The notes below the pieces were generated by a model. The model was not told where the DNA came from and made no database searches. It worked only from the letters and a program-made list of their open reading frames with translations. Of a stretch of DNA of 20,443 nt, positions 6,400 to 14,044 are shown piece after piece; the first letter of the stretch is position 1, and every line of letters begins with the position of its first letter. Origin of the DNA: an uncultured Clostridia bacterium. GTDB taxonomy: Bacteria > Bacillota > Clostridia > Christensenellales > Borkfalkiaceae. The stretch spans positions 1-20,443 of the forward strand of contig CAJGCK010000020.1 in assembly GCA_904501795.1 (NCBI GenBank). The letters run 5' to 3'. The translations under genes and the position numbers were made by a program.

Positions 6400-7155
6400 T
6401 TAATCGTTATTAACCAAGTTTTGCATGTTATACACGCCCGATTTTTTACTTGAAATATATTCACTAGCCCTAACCGCGCCGATTGCAAAAACGCTTCTAT
6501 CAAACGCTTGGTGAGAGATAGTAACCGTCTCGTTAGTGCCGGCAAACAATACGTCGTGATCGCCAACTATGTTTCCACCCCTAACTGCGTGTATACCTAT
6601 TTCGTTTTTATCTCTTTTACCAACCGCGCCGTTTCTACCAAAAACAAAAGTTTTGTTTTCGTCCTGTTCCTTAACGGCTTGTGCAAGCATTAACGCCGTT
6701 CCGCTCGGTGCATCAACCTTTTGGTTGTGGTGTTTTTCTATAATTTCAATATCGTAACCGGCAAGAGCAACAGTTGCTTTTTTAACTAAATCTATTAAAA
6801 CGTTCACGCCGAGCGACATATTAGCAGAACGGAAAATAGCCACTTTTTCACTGGCGTTTTTAATGCTCGACAAATCTTCTTCGGTGTAACCGGTGGTACA
6901 GAGCACCGCGTTTACGTTTTTGTTTAGGCAAAAGTCTAACAAGCCTTTAAGAGTAACGGGCGCAGAGAAGTCAATAACCACGTCCACGTCTTCTTTAACG
7001 CTTTCGAAACTATCGTAAACGGGGAATTTTTCGTTCGAGAAATCACAAAACCTGTCCACTCCGCAAACGGCAACCACGTTATCTTCGCTAGCGCACGCTT
7101 CGAAAACTTTTTTGCCCATTTTACCAAGCGCGCCGTTAATTAAAACTTTAACCAT
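6400..7155 (-). CDS. dapB: 4-hydroxy-tetrahydrodipicolinate reductase
   Basis: A 251-residue DapB, reducing the DapA product to tetrahydrodipicolinate with NAD(P)H. The dinucleotide-binding motif is NGALGKMGK (7-15), the active-site block is EKHHNQKVDAPSGTA (140-154) with the catalytic His142/His143 pair and Lys146, and the C-terminal domain has GNIVGDHDVLF and QAFDRSVFAIGAVRA. Length is typical of the shorter Gram-positive and clostridial forms. AAGGAG, formed by the last codons of dapA, lies 5 bases before its ATG, so the two genes are coupled. It works with dapA and asd on the aspartate pathway to meso-diaminopimelate and lysine. Confidence 0.96.
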   Translation of the reverse strand: MVKVLINGALGKMGKKVFEACASEDNVVAVCGVDRFCDFSNEKFPVYDSFESVKEDVDVVIDFSAPVTLKGLLDFCLNKNVNAVLCTTGYTEEDLSSIKNASEKVAIFRSANMSLGVNVLIDLVKKATVALAGYDIEIIEKHHNQKVDAPSGTALMLAQAVKEQDENKTFVFGRNGAVGKRDKNEIGIHAVRGGNIVGDHDVLFAGTNETVTISHQAFDRSVFAIGAVRASEYISSKKSGVYNMQNLVNND

Positions 7156-7157
7156 TT

Positions 7158-8051
7158 TTACTCCTTGATTTTAAGCCCGAATTCTTTAAGAATTTTTTTC
7201 ATTTGTACAACGTACTTTTCGTCTAGTTCGGTAAGCGGTGCTCTAACGTATCCGCTTCCCAACCCGATAAGTTCAGAAGCCTTTTTAACGGGGATAGGGT
7301 TGACTTCGGTAAACATAGCGTCGATAAGTGGGAGAAGTCGTTCTTGTAGTTCGGTGGCTTCTTGGTTTCTACCCGCGAAATAAAGTTTAGCAACGTCGCC
7401 AACTTCCTTAGGCGCAATATTTGAAGCAACGGATATCAAACCCATAGAACCTATAGAAAGCATAGCAAGGTTAAGGTTGTCGTCACCCGAATAGAGCGCG
7501 GTTTTCCCACGAATACGTCTTGCGGTTTCGCAAATTTGTTCCATGTTTCCGCACGCTTCTTTGATACCGCCTATATTTTTAATTTCGGCAATTTCTTCCA
7601 TCGTTTCAGGAAGAATATTAACGCCCGTTCTAGCGGGAACGTTATAGCACAAAACGGGAATATCAACGTTCGAACAAACGTCGTTATAATACTTAACTAG
7701 CCCTTTTTGAGTGCATTTATTGTAATAGGGGGTAACAACCAAAAGTCCGTCCGCCCCGATTTTTTGCGCAAGTTGACTTTTTTCGATGGCTTTTTTGGTG
7801 CAGTTAGACCCAGAGCCTAAAATAAATTTAACTCTGCCTGCAATTTTTTCGAATGAAAATTTAGCAATCGCTTCGTACTCACTGTCGGTAATAGTGGGGG
7901 CTTCACCCGTTGTTCCTAAAACACAAAGGGCTTCTATGCCGTTTGCAATTTGAAACTCTATTTGTTTGCCAAGGGCTTCAAAATCAACTTCGCCGTCAAG
8001 AAAAGGTGTTATGGCGGCGGTACAAGTGCCCTTAAAAATTATTTTGTTCAT
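7158..8051 (-). CDS. dapA: 4-hydroxy-tetrahydrodipicolinate synthase
   Basis: A 297-residue DapA, a TIM-barrel aldolase condensing pyruvate with aspartate semialdehyde. The Schiff-base lysine is Lys164 in GGIKEACGN; the proton relay includes Thr48 (LGTTGEAPT), Tyr136 (CYNVPARTG) and a Tyr near 109-110 (VTPYYNK); Arg141 binds the substrate carboxylate. ISVASNI and NPIPVKKA are conserved C-terminal marks. Full length. TAGGG lies 8 bases before the ATG and the gene starts 15 bases past the asd stop. No lysine riboswitch precedes the operon, so regulation may be by feedback on the enzyme or at the promoter. Confidence 0.97.
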   Translation of the reverse strand: MNKIIFKGTCTAAITPFLDGEVDFEALGKQIEFQIANGIEALCVLGTTGEAPTITDSEYEAIAKFSFEKIAGRVKFILGSGSNCTKKAIEKSQLAQKIGADGLLVVTPYYNKCTQKGLVKYYNDVCSNVDIPVLCYNVPARTGVNILPETMEEIAEIKNIGGIKEACGNMEQICETARRIRGKTALYSGDDNLNLAMLSIGSMGLISVASNIAPKEVGDVAKLYFAGRNQEATELQERLLPLIDAMFTEVNPIPVKKASELIGLGSGYVRAPLTELDEKYVVQMKKILKEFGLKIKE

Positions 8052-8066
8052 TGTTAATACCCTAAA

Positions 8067-9083
8067 TTAGTTTATTTTGCCCTTTATTGCGTTAAGTTCA
8101 ATGGCTTTTTGCGCGATTTGAACGGTGTTGGTTGCAGCGCCTTTTCTAATGTTGTCTGCAACAACCCAAAGGTTAACGCCGTAAGGGACGGTGTCGTCAC
8201 GCCTAATTCTGCCGATAAACACTTCATCTTTATTTTCAGCAGTTAACGGCATGGGATATACGTTGTTTGCAACGTCGTCTGCAATAACAACGCCTTCTGC
8301 ATTTCTTAATACTTCTTTAACTTGGTCTAACGTGCAAGCGTTTTCGAACTCGATATTAATCGATTCGCTGTGACCGTAGTAAACGGGTACTCTAACGCAG
8401 GTAGCGGTAACCAAAATATTTTGGTCGTTAAGAATTTTTTTGGTTTCAAAAATCATTTTGTCTTCTTCTCTGGTGTAGCCGTTATCTAAGAAAACGTCGA
8501 TGTGCGGTAAGCAGTTTGCAAAAATTGGGTAGGGGAATTTTTTTGGTTCTTCGCCGTTAATACCGTTTTTCAAATCGTCAAAACCTTTAACACCAGCGCC
8601 CGAAACGGCTTGATAGGTTGAGTAGATAACCCTTTTAATCTTAAATTTTTCGTGTAACGGTTTAAGTGCAACTACCGCTTGGATAGTAGAGCAGTTGGGG
8701 TTAGCAATAATATTATTATGCCATAAAATATCGTTTGCGTTACACTCTGGAACAACTAGCGGAACGGAAGGTTCTCTACGCCAAGCGTTCGAGTTATCTA
8801 TAACTAAAGCGCCGTGTTTAGCAAAAATAGGCGCGAATTGTTTGCTAGTATCACCACCGGCAGAAAATAAAGCGATATCAATGTCTAAAGCAAGAATATT
8901 TTTTTCGCAAAGTTCAATAACGGTGTGGTCTTTTCCCATAAAATTAATGGTTTTACCAGCAGATTTGCTAGACGCAAAAAGATAATAATTTTCTACGGGT
9001 AAATTTCTTTCGGTTAGAACTTCTAAAATTTTTCTACCAACCATACCGGTTGCGCCGACAACGGCAACGTTGTATTTTTTCAT
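8067..9083 (-). CDS. asd: Aspartate-semialdehyde dehydrogenase
   Basis: A 338-residue Asd, reducing aspartyl phosphate to aspartate semialdehyde with NADPH. The N-terminal motif is VAVVGATGMVGRKILEVL; the nucleophile is Cys131 in ANPNCSTIQ; Arg231 and His238 lie in RVPVYYGHSESI. ALFSAGGDTS and VIDNSNAWRREPSVPLVVPE are conserved. The ATG at 9083 follows TAGGAG by about 11 bases; a TTG three codons upstream would sit only two bases from the SD and is less likely. It leads the asd-dapA-dapB-yggS-sepF operon, whose promoter lies about 40 bases upstream. Confidence 0.96.
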   Translation of the reverse strand: MKKYNVAVVGATGMVGRKILEVLTERNLPVENYYLFASSKSAGKTINFMGKDHTVIELCEKNILALDIDIALFSAGGDTSKQFAPIFAKHGALVIDNSNAWRREPSVPLVVPECNANDILWHNNIIANPNCSTIQAVVALKPLHEKFKIKRVIYSTYQAVSGAGVKGFDDLKNGINGEEPKKFPYPIFANCLPHIDVFLDNGYTREEDKMIFETKKILNDQNILVTATCVRVPVYYGHSESINIEFENACTLDQVKEVLRNAEGVVIADDVANNVYPMPLTAENKDEVFIGRIRRDDTVPYGVNLWVVADNIRKGAATNTVQIAQKAIELNAIKGKIN

Positions 9084-9121
9084 AAACGTCAAATCTCCTA
9101 AAAATGCGATGTATATGTACT

Positions 9122-9150
9122 AATATATCAAAGTAACGATAAAAAGTAAA
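9122..9150 (-). promoter_or_regulatory. Promoter of the asd-dapA-dapB-yggS-sepF operon
   Basis: On the minus strand: TTTACT (9145-9150), 17-base spacer, TATATT (9122-9127). The start would fall near 9115, giving a leader of about 30 bases to asd, too short for a lysine riboswitch or T-box. The -35 is only a partial match. Confidence 0.6.
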
Positions 9151-9178
9151 GTTTTTTTCAGTTAATGCTTGATTTTAT

Positions 9179-9207
9179 TTGAAAAAAAGTTAAAATTAGT
9201 ATAGTAT
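9179..9207 (+). promoter_or_regulatory. Possible promoter of the DUF624-like gene
   Basis: TTGAAA (9179-9184) with a 17-base spacer to TAGTAT (9202-9207) in a very AT-rich stretch. An alternative is TTGATT (9169-9174) with TAAAAT (9191-9196). Either would serve the plus-strand gene at 9253, divergent from the asd operon. Confidence 0.45.
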
Positions 9208-9252
9208 ATAAAGTGAGCAAAACTTTTAAGCAAAACTTAAACGGGGGCAATA

Positions 9253-10521
9253 ATGGCAACAAACAAAAAAAGTGGCGGTTTCATAACCAAACTAATGATG
9301 GGGAAAGAAAAGTCTGAAGGCTATGCAAAGGCTTCGCTTCCTTCGAATAGATGGGAACTTTTCTTTGACATAATAAAAGGAAATTTTTGGAAAATAGTTT
9401 TAACTAATATCTTGATATTGCTTTTCTTCATACCTATGTTCGCGTTATTTTTTATAAGATATTCCGCAATTTTGAATTACGGGGTGCTTTGCCCTTACTC
9501 TCAAAGTTTCGGCGTGGGCTATCAATCGGTCGTATCGCTCGTTGGTTTTCACGAAACAATCTTGGTTAGTATAGACACCATAATTTATCTTTTCTTCCCG
9601 ATAGTCACGTTTATCGCAATGATAGGCGTTGCCGGTGGCGCACACGTTATGCGAAACATGGTGTGGACGGAAGGTATTTTCGTTTCTAACGATTTTTGGA
9701 AGGGTATAAAACAAAATTTCAAGCAACTATTTTTCGTTGCGCTAATATATTCTATTTTCTTTTACACGGCTATGGCGTCGCTTTCCGTACTAGACCAAAT
9801 GTTAGCGATCGGCACGACGATAGGTTGGCTACTCCAAGTCTTAAGAGTTATAGTTTTGATAGTTCTAGTATTTATGTCAATCGCAACGCTACACATGATT
9901 ACGATGAGCGTTACTTACGAACTTAAATTTAGACAGTTATTTAAGAACTCTTTCTTAATGACCATCGGGTTGCTACCCCAAAACTTGTTTTTCGGTGTGA
10001 TAGCGCTTTTCCCGTTCGCATTGTTGTTTTCTTCGGGCATATTGTTTGGAATAGGTTTGATTTTAATTTTACTCATAGCCTTTTCTTACTCGTTGTTGGT
10101 GTGGACGGATTATTGCCAATGGTCTTACGATAAATTTCTTAACGATAGAGTACCGGGCGCTAAAAAGAATAGGGGTATATACGAAAAGACTAAAGGTGAT
10201 GACAAGAAAGCGCTTCAAAGTTACAAGGAACAACTTGAATTTGCCAGTCTTTCCACTCTTTCTTCAAGACCTATAAAACCGATAACCGATGAAGAGTTGA
10301 CGGTTGCTGAATTACCCACTTCGTTTAACCGTAACGATATAGTTAGACTTAACGAAAGTAAACAGGCTATATACGACGATCACGAGCGTTACGTAGCGGA
10401 ACATAAAAACGACCCCGAGTACAATTTCTCAGAGCAAATCGAAAAACTCGATAAAGAAAGTGCTGAAAGGCAAAAACGTATAGAAAAAGCAAAACGCGCA
10501 TTACAAAAACGTAAAAAATAA
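9253..10521 (+). CDS. DUF624 (YesL-like) membrane protein with a charged C-terminal extension
   Basis: A 422-residue protein with about six membrane segments: roughly residues 45-70, 103-130, 157-180, 188-218, 233-262 and 263-286. The stretch after the second segment (VMRNMVWTEGIFVSNDFWKGIKQNFKQ) has the (N)DFWKGFKxNFKQ look of DUF624/YesL proteins, whose role is unsettled (often near sugar or envelope genes). Unlike typical YesL (about 200-220 residues), it has an N-terminal soluble arm of 35 residues and a soluble tail of about 130 residues (290-422), very rich in Lys/Glu and probably coiled coil near the end (SAERQKRIEKAKRALQKRKK). GGGGG lies 5 bases before the ATG. It is a single gene between the asd promoter region and a terminator. 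Confidence 0.62.
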   Translation: MATNKKSGGFITKLMMGKEKSEGYAKASLPSNRWELFFDIIKGNFWKIVLTNILILLFFIPMFALFFIRYSAILNYGVLCPYSQSFGVGYQSVVSLVGFHETILVSIDTIIYLFFPIVTFIAMIGVAGGAHVMRNMVWTEGIFVSNDFWKGIKQNFKQLFFVALIYSIFFYTAMASLSVLDQMLAIGTTIGWLLQVLRVIVLIVLVFMSIATLHMITMSVTYELKFRQLFKNSFLMTIGLLPQNLFFGVIALFPFALLFSSGILFGIGLILILLIAFSYSLLVWTDYCQWSYDKFLNDRVPGAKKNRGIYEKTKGDDKKALQSYKEQLEFASLSTLSSRPIKPITDEELTVAELPTSFNRNDIVRLNESKQAIYDDHERYVAEHKNDPEYNFSEQIEKLDKESAERQKRIEKAKRALQKRKK

Positions 10522-10528
10522 AAGTAAA

Positions 10529-10560
10529 AAAAGACGTCGGTATAAAACACGGCGTCTTTT
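10529..10560 (+). terminator. Probable intrinsic terminator after the DUF624-like gene
   Basis: An 11-bp stem with one G-T pair (10529-10539 with 10550-10560) and a 10-base loop ends in TTTT. The U-tract is short, so termination may be partial and allow read-through into hslO, which has no clear promoter of its own. Confidence 0.6.
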
Positions 10561-10619
10561 GGTAGATACACAAAATAACGGCGTGGAAAAGACACGCTAA
10601 ATTAAGGGAGTGACTTTAT

Positions 10620-11474
10620 TTGAATAAACTTCTTAAAGGCTTGATATTTGATGGGCAAATGTCCGTTTCGGTTTTAGAAACGACGGACATGGTGAACGAA
10701 GCGATAAAAATACATAAACTATCACCCGTATGCTCGGCTGCGCTAGGGCGTACGCTTACCGTGTGTACTTTTATGTCAAGCAATCTAAAAAACAAAACGG
10801 ATAAACTTTCGGTAACCGTTAGTGGAGACGGGCCTGGTGGTAAAATAACCGTGTGTGGTAACGGCGACCTTGCAATGCGTGGTTATATAGATAACCCAAC
10901 GGTAGATTTGCCGCTCCGTGCCGACGGGAAGTTAGACGTTGGCGGTTGCGTGGGCAAAAACGGTAGACTAACCGTTACTAGAAGTATGGGCTTAAAAGAC
11001 CCTTACTCGGGAAGCGCGCGTTTGGTTACGGGCGAAATAGCAGAAGATTTCACGTCGTACTACGCACTTAGCGAGCAACAACCAACCGCAATAGCACTTG
11101 GCGTTAAAATCGGCAAAGACTTAACTTGCGTTGGCGCAGGCGGAGTTATAATCCAAGCGTTACCTTTTGCCGAAGAAGAAAATCTAGTTAAAGCGGAAAA
11201 AATAATAGGCAAACTAAAAAACCTTTCAACGCAAATAGAAGAAAAGGGTGCGGAAGGTGTTTTGAAAGAGTATTTTGGAGACGTAGAGTATACGCTCTTA
11301 AAACCCGAATACAAATGTTTATGTAGCCGTGATTTTATAGAAAAGGTGCTAATATCTTTGGGTAAAGACGAGATAGACGACATAATAAAAACTGAAGGTT
11401 GCGTAAAGGTGGGCTGTCAGTTTTGCGAAAAGGAATACGTTTTCACTAAAGAAGACGCCGAAAAGTTGTTTTAG
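10620..11474 (+). CDS. hslO: Redox-regulated chaperone Hsp33
   Basis: A 284-residue Hsp33, a cytoplasmic holdase switched on by oxidation. The N-terminal domain has PVCSAALGRTLTVCTFMSSNLK and VSGDGPGGKITVCGNGDLAMRGYIDNP; the C-terminal zinc switch has the four ligands Cys233-x-Cys235 and Cys266-x2-Cys269, a spacing typical of the family. Start is TTG at 10620: AAGGGAG (10604-10610) lies 9 bases upstream, and an in-frame TGA at 10611-10613 excludes longer starts. A small hairpin (GCGTG, 10581-10585, with CACGC, 10593-10597) lies just before the SD. Five bases after its stop the TPR gene begins, so the two are probably co-transcribed. Confidence 0.96.
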   Translation: MNKLLKGLIFDGQMSVSVLETTDMVNEAIKIHKLSPVCSAALGRTLTVCTFMSSNLKNKTDKLSVTVSGDGPGGKITVCGNGDLAMRGYIDNPTVDLPLRADGKLDVGGCVGKNGRLTVTRSMGLKDPYSGSARLVTGEIAEDFTSYYALSEQQPTAIALGVKIGKDLTCVGAGGVIIQALPFAEEENLVKAEKIIGKLKNLSTQIEEKGAEGVLKEYFGDVEYTLLKPEYKCLCSRDFIEKVLISLGKDEIDDIIKTEGCVKVGCQFCEKEYVFTKEDAEKLF

Positions 11475-11479
11475 AAAAA

Positions 11480-13174
11480 ATGGAACGAAAGATAATAAAG
11501 TTTGACGACAATTATTTTAGGCTAAGAAAACTTGCCGAACAGAAAGCGGATAGCGGTGATTATATATCGGCGCTTTCTTTGTCTTACGCGAGTTTAAGAA
11601 AAAACTTTTCGGTAGAAACCTACTTAGATATAGCCGATATATACGCGGAAATGGAGCTTTACGAACTGTCTAACAAGTTTTATTTCGAGTACATGTCCAA
11701 AACCCCGAAGGAAAAATGGCCTATCGCATACGAAGAATTAGCAATAAACTTTTTTTATATGGACAACACATATTTATCTAGTTATTATTTTCATAAAAAG
11801 TTTGATGCCGACGGGTTTATTTCGCAAGACGGAATAGACGGTGAAATAATAGAATTTTTTGCTAACGAATTTATGGCAAAAGACTCTTTTAGGATAGTAT
11901 ATCCGCCGGAGAAAGCGAATTTTGAAAAGGAACTAAAGCAAGCAAAACGCCTTATTGTATCGGGAGATTTTACGGGCGCTAAGAAAACGCTTGAAAAGAT
12001 ACCAAAAGGTTGTCCGCAATACGCCGATGGATTAGAGCAGTTAACCATGCTAAAATTCATTACGGGTGATATAGACGGCGGACTTGAAAGTGGCAGGGCG
12101 TATTTAGCCGAAACGGGCGAAAATCTTTCGGCTTATTGTAATTTATCAAGTATATACCACCACAAAAAAGACGCAGATAAGAGTAGATACTATTTCTTAA
12201 AAGCACTTGAAATGCCGATAAAAGAACTGCAAGACTATTATAAAATAGCCACTTGTTGTTTAGAACAAAACGAGCACGAAACGTCGTTAAAATATCTTGA
12301 ACATATCCTTCGTGAACGTCCGTTTGATATTTCTATGAGATATTTGTACGGCTTGGCTTTGTTAAATTGTAATCGTTTTCAGCCAGCGGTTGAACAGTTT
12401 AAGGAACTATATTTAATCAATCCGCAAGACGAAACTAAATTGCACTATTTAAAACTTGCTGAAGAAGCGCTTGAGTTTTCGGGCGATAATAAAATGCAAT
12501 TACAACCCCTTTCTTATATAGACGACGTTCCTGAGAACGTTCAAGAAGACAACCAAAAACTAATCCAAACTTTAAGCGCGTTGCCCATCAATAAAATGAA
12601 CTCAATGCTAAAAAGGCGTGAAGTTATACGCGCGGTGCTTTGGGGTGTTAAAAAGGGAGATGAAAAAACGGTAAAAAATTCGGTGCTAATTCTAATTAGT
12701 AGCACTATACCTAGCGCAAAAGAAGAACTGTTGCACCTTTTAATAGATAGCGAAGTGATGCCCTTTACCAAGGAAATGATTTTGTACGTATTGCTAATTT
12801 CGGGTCATAAACGCGCAACGCCTATCGTTAAGTATAACTGTTTCGAAGTGGTTAGACCTAAAAAGTTCCCGTTCGAAAAATCAAGTGAGCACGAAATATT
12901 CTTTTCATCATACGCTTTTGCGTTTTCTCGGCTTGCGATGACCACGGTTGTAGATTTGAACAAGATTGCCTTTTCTACGAACAAGGTGTATTCTAAACTT
13001 AAAAACTTAGAGCTAAAAAACTCTTTTAATAAAGAAGAATTGTCGGCGTTAATAGTACTTTTAGCCGAATATAAGGAGTTTAAGTCAGAGAAAGACGTTT
13101 TGCGTTTGTTCGACGCAGAAGGCGATAAATATCGCAAACTTAAAGAGTTATATAAAGGAGAAAAACAATGTTAA
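11480..13174 (+). CDS. Tetratricopeptide-repeat protein of unknown function
   Basis: A 564-residue soluble protein with no signal peptide. Helical pairs resembling TPRs run through about residues 14-110 and 150-320, for example DYISALSLSYASLRKNF, DIADIYAEMELYELSNKFYFEYM, GRAYLAETGENLSAYCNLSSIYHHKKDADKSRYYFLKALE and LYGLALLNCNRFQPAVEQFKELYLINP. Residues 340-564 are also helical but not clear TPRs and contain a basic stretch near MLKRREVIRAVLWG. It is probably a scaffold or co-chaperone-like adaptor. It starts 5 bases after hslO without a strong SD, and ends 7 bases inside the next gene, so hslO, this gene and the HEAT-like gene form one unit. I do not recognise a specific function. Confidence 0.72.
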   Translation: MERKIIKFDDNYFRLRKLAEQKADSGDYISALSLSYASLRKNFSVETYLDIADIYAEMELYELSNKFYFEYMSKTPKEKWPIAYEELAINFFYMDNTYLSSYYFHKKFDADGFISQDGIDGEIIEFFANEFMAKDSFRIVYPPEKANFEKELKQAKRLIVSGDFTGAKKTLEKIPKGCPQYADGLEQLTMLKFITGDIDGGLESGRAYLAETGENLSAYCNLSSIYHHKKDADKSRYYFLKALEMPIKELQDYYKIATCCLEQNEHETSLKYLEHILRERPFDISMRYLYGLALLNCNRFQPAVEQFKELYLINPQDETKLHYLKLAEEALEFSGDNKMQLQPLSYIDDVPENVQEDNQKLIQTLSALPINKMNSMLKRREVIRAVLWGVKKGDEKTVKNSVLILISSTIPSAKEELLHLLIDSEVMPFTKEMILYVLLISGHKRATPIVKYNCFEVVRPKKFPFEKSSEHEIFFSSYAFAFSRLAMTTVVDLNKIAFSTNKVYSKLKNLELKNSFNKEELSALIVLLAEYKEFKSEKDVLRLFDAEGDKYRKLKELYKGEKQC

Positions 13175-13995
13175 AAGTAATAGACGTAGACGGACTTTTT
13201 TCGGAATTTATTTCCGATTACGTATACAAAAACGTAGGTAAAACAAGTCCTGAAGAGATAGAAAATCGCGTTAGTGAACTATATTTAGAGTTCGGCGATA
13301 GAAAACTGCCTGCACTCGACGGGTTGTCACCAAACGAATACTATAAAAAGGCAACGGCTAAAGAATTAGTTGAACTACTAAAAAGGCATCTTGATAACGG
13401 AGTAGAAGTGCCCGATTTCTTGTGTGAAGCGTTAACCGAAAAAGAAGATGGCGCAACCGCATTGATAGACGGCTTAAAAAAGAGTGAAGAAGAACAGTTG
13501 TTGCTATATTTAATGAACATGTTAGACGGTAAAGATTTAACTAGTGCGCTTGAAAGACTAATAAATCTTATCGAATGGGATTATACCGAGCCCGTTCGCG
13601 AACAAGCAACGGCTATGTTATACGATTATGCAAACGCCGTTAAAGACTTGTTGTTATCTCGAATTGATCAAGTAGATATAGTTAGGCGCGCTTGTTTCGT
13701 TGAAATATTATCGCACGCTGAAAAAGACCAAAGGGTTTTCGACCTACTTATTGAAGAGTTTTTGAAAAACCAAAATCAAATACCTTTATACGCAGGTTAT
13801 TTGGGGAAATACGGCGATGAAAAGGCGCTACCATACCTTTACGAAGCGATAGAAAAGGAAAAAATCGATTATAACGATTTTGAAGAGTTGCGCTTTGCTA
13901 TTGAAACGCTTGGGGGCGAGTATACTAAAGAACGTGATTTTTCGCGTGATAAGGCGTATAAAAAAATAAAAGAAAGCAAAAACAAACCAAACTAA
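13168..13995 (+). CDS. HEAT-like helical-repeat protein of unknown function
   Basis: A 275-residue acidic, all-helical protein. Residues 115-250 look like HEAT-type pairs (ALERLINLIEWDYTEPVREQATAMLYDYANAVKDLLL, RRACFVEILSHAEKDQRVFDLLIEEFL, YLGKYGDEKALPYLYEAIE). Near residues 47-70 there is a LPALDGLSPNEYYKKATAKELVELL motif resembling the LxGLTPxExxxxxxxxxLVxxLL segment found in several adaptor-like families. AAGGAG lies 7 bases before the ATG, within the end of the TPR gene, giving a 7-base overlap. The tight coupling implies the two repeat proteins are made in a fixed ratio and may interact. No catalytic motif is visible. Confidence 0.62.
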   Translation: MLKVIDVDGLFSEFISDYVYKNVGKTSPEEIENRVSELYLEFGDRKLPALDGLSPNEYYKKATAKELVELLKRHLDNGVEVPDFLCEALTEKEDGATALIDGLKKSEEEQLLLYLMNMLDGKDLTSALERLINLIEWDYTEPVREQATAMLYDYANAVKDLLLSRIDQVDIVRRACFVEILSHAEKDQRVFDLLIEEFLKNQNQIPLYAGYLGKYGDEKALPYLYEAIEKEKIDYNDFEELRFAIETLGGEYTKERDFSRDKAYKKIKESKNKPN

Positions 13996-14044
13996 CAAAA
14001 CTCAAAAAATTCTTAAACCGCGCTATAAGGCATACAAATAAAAC

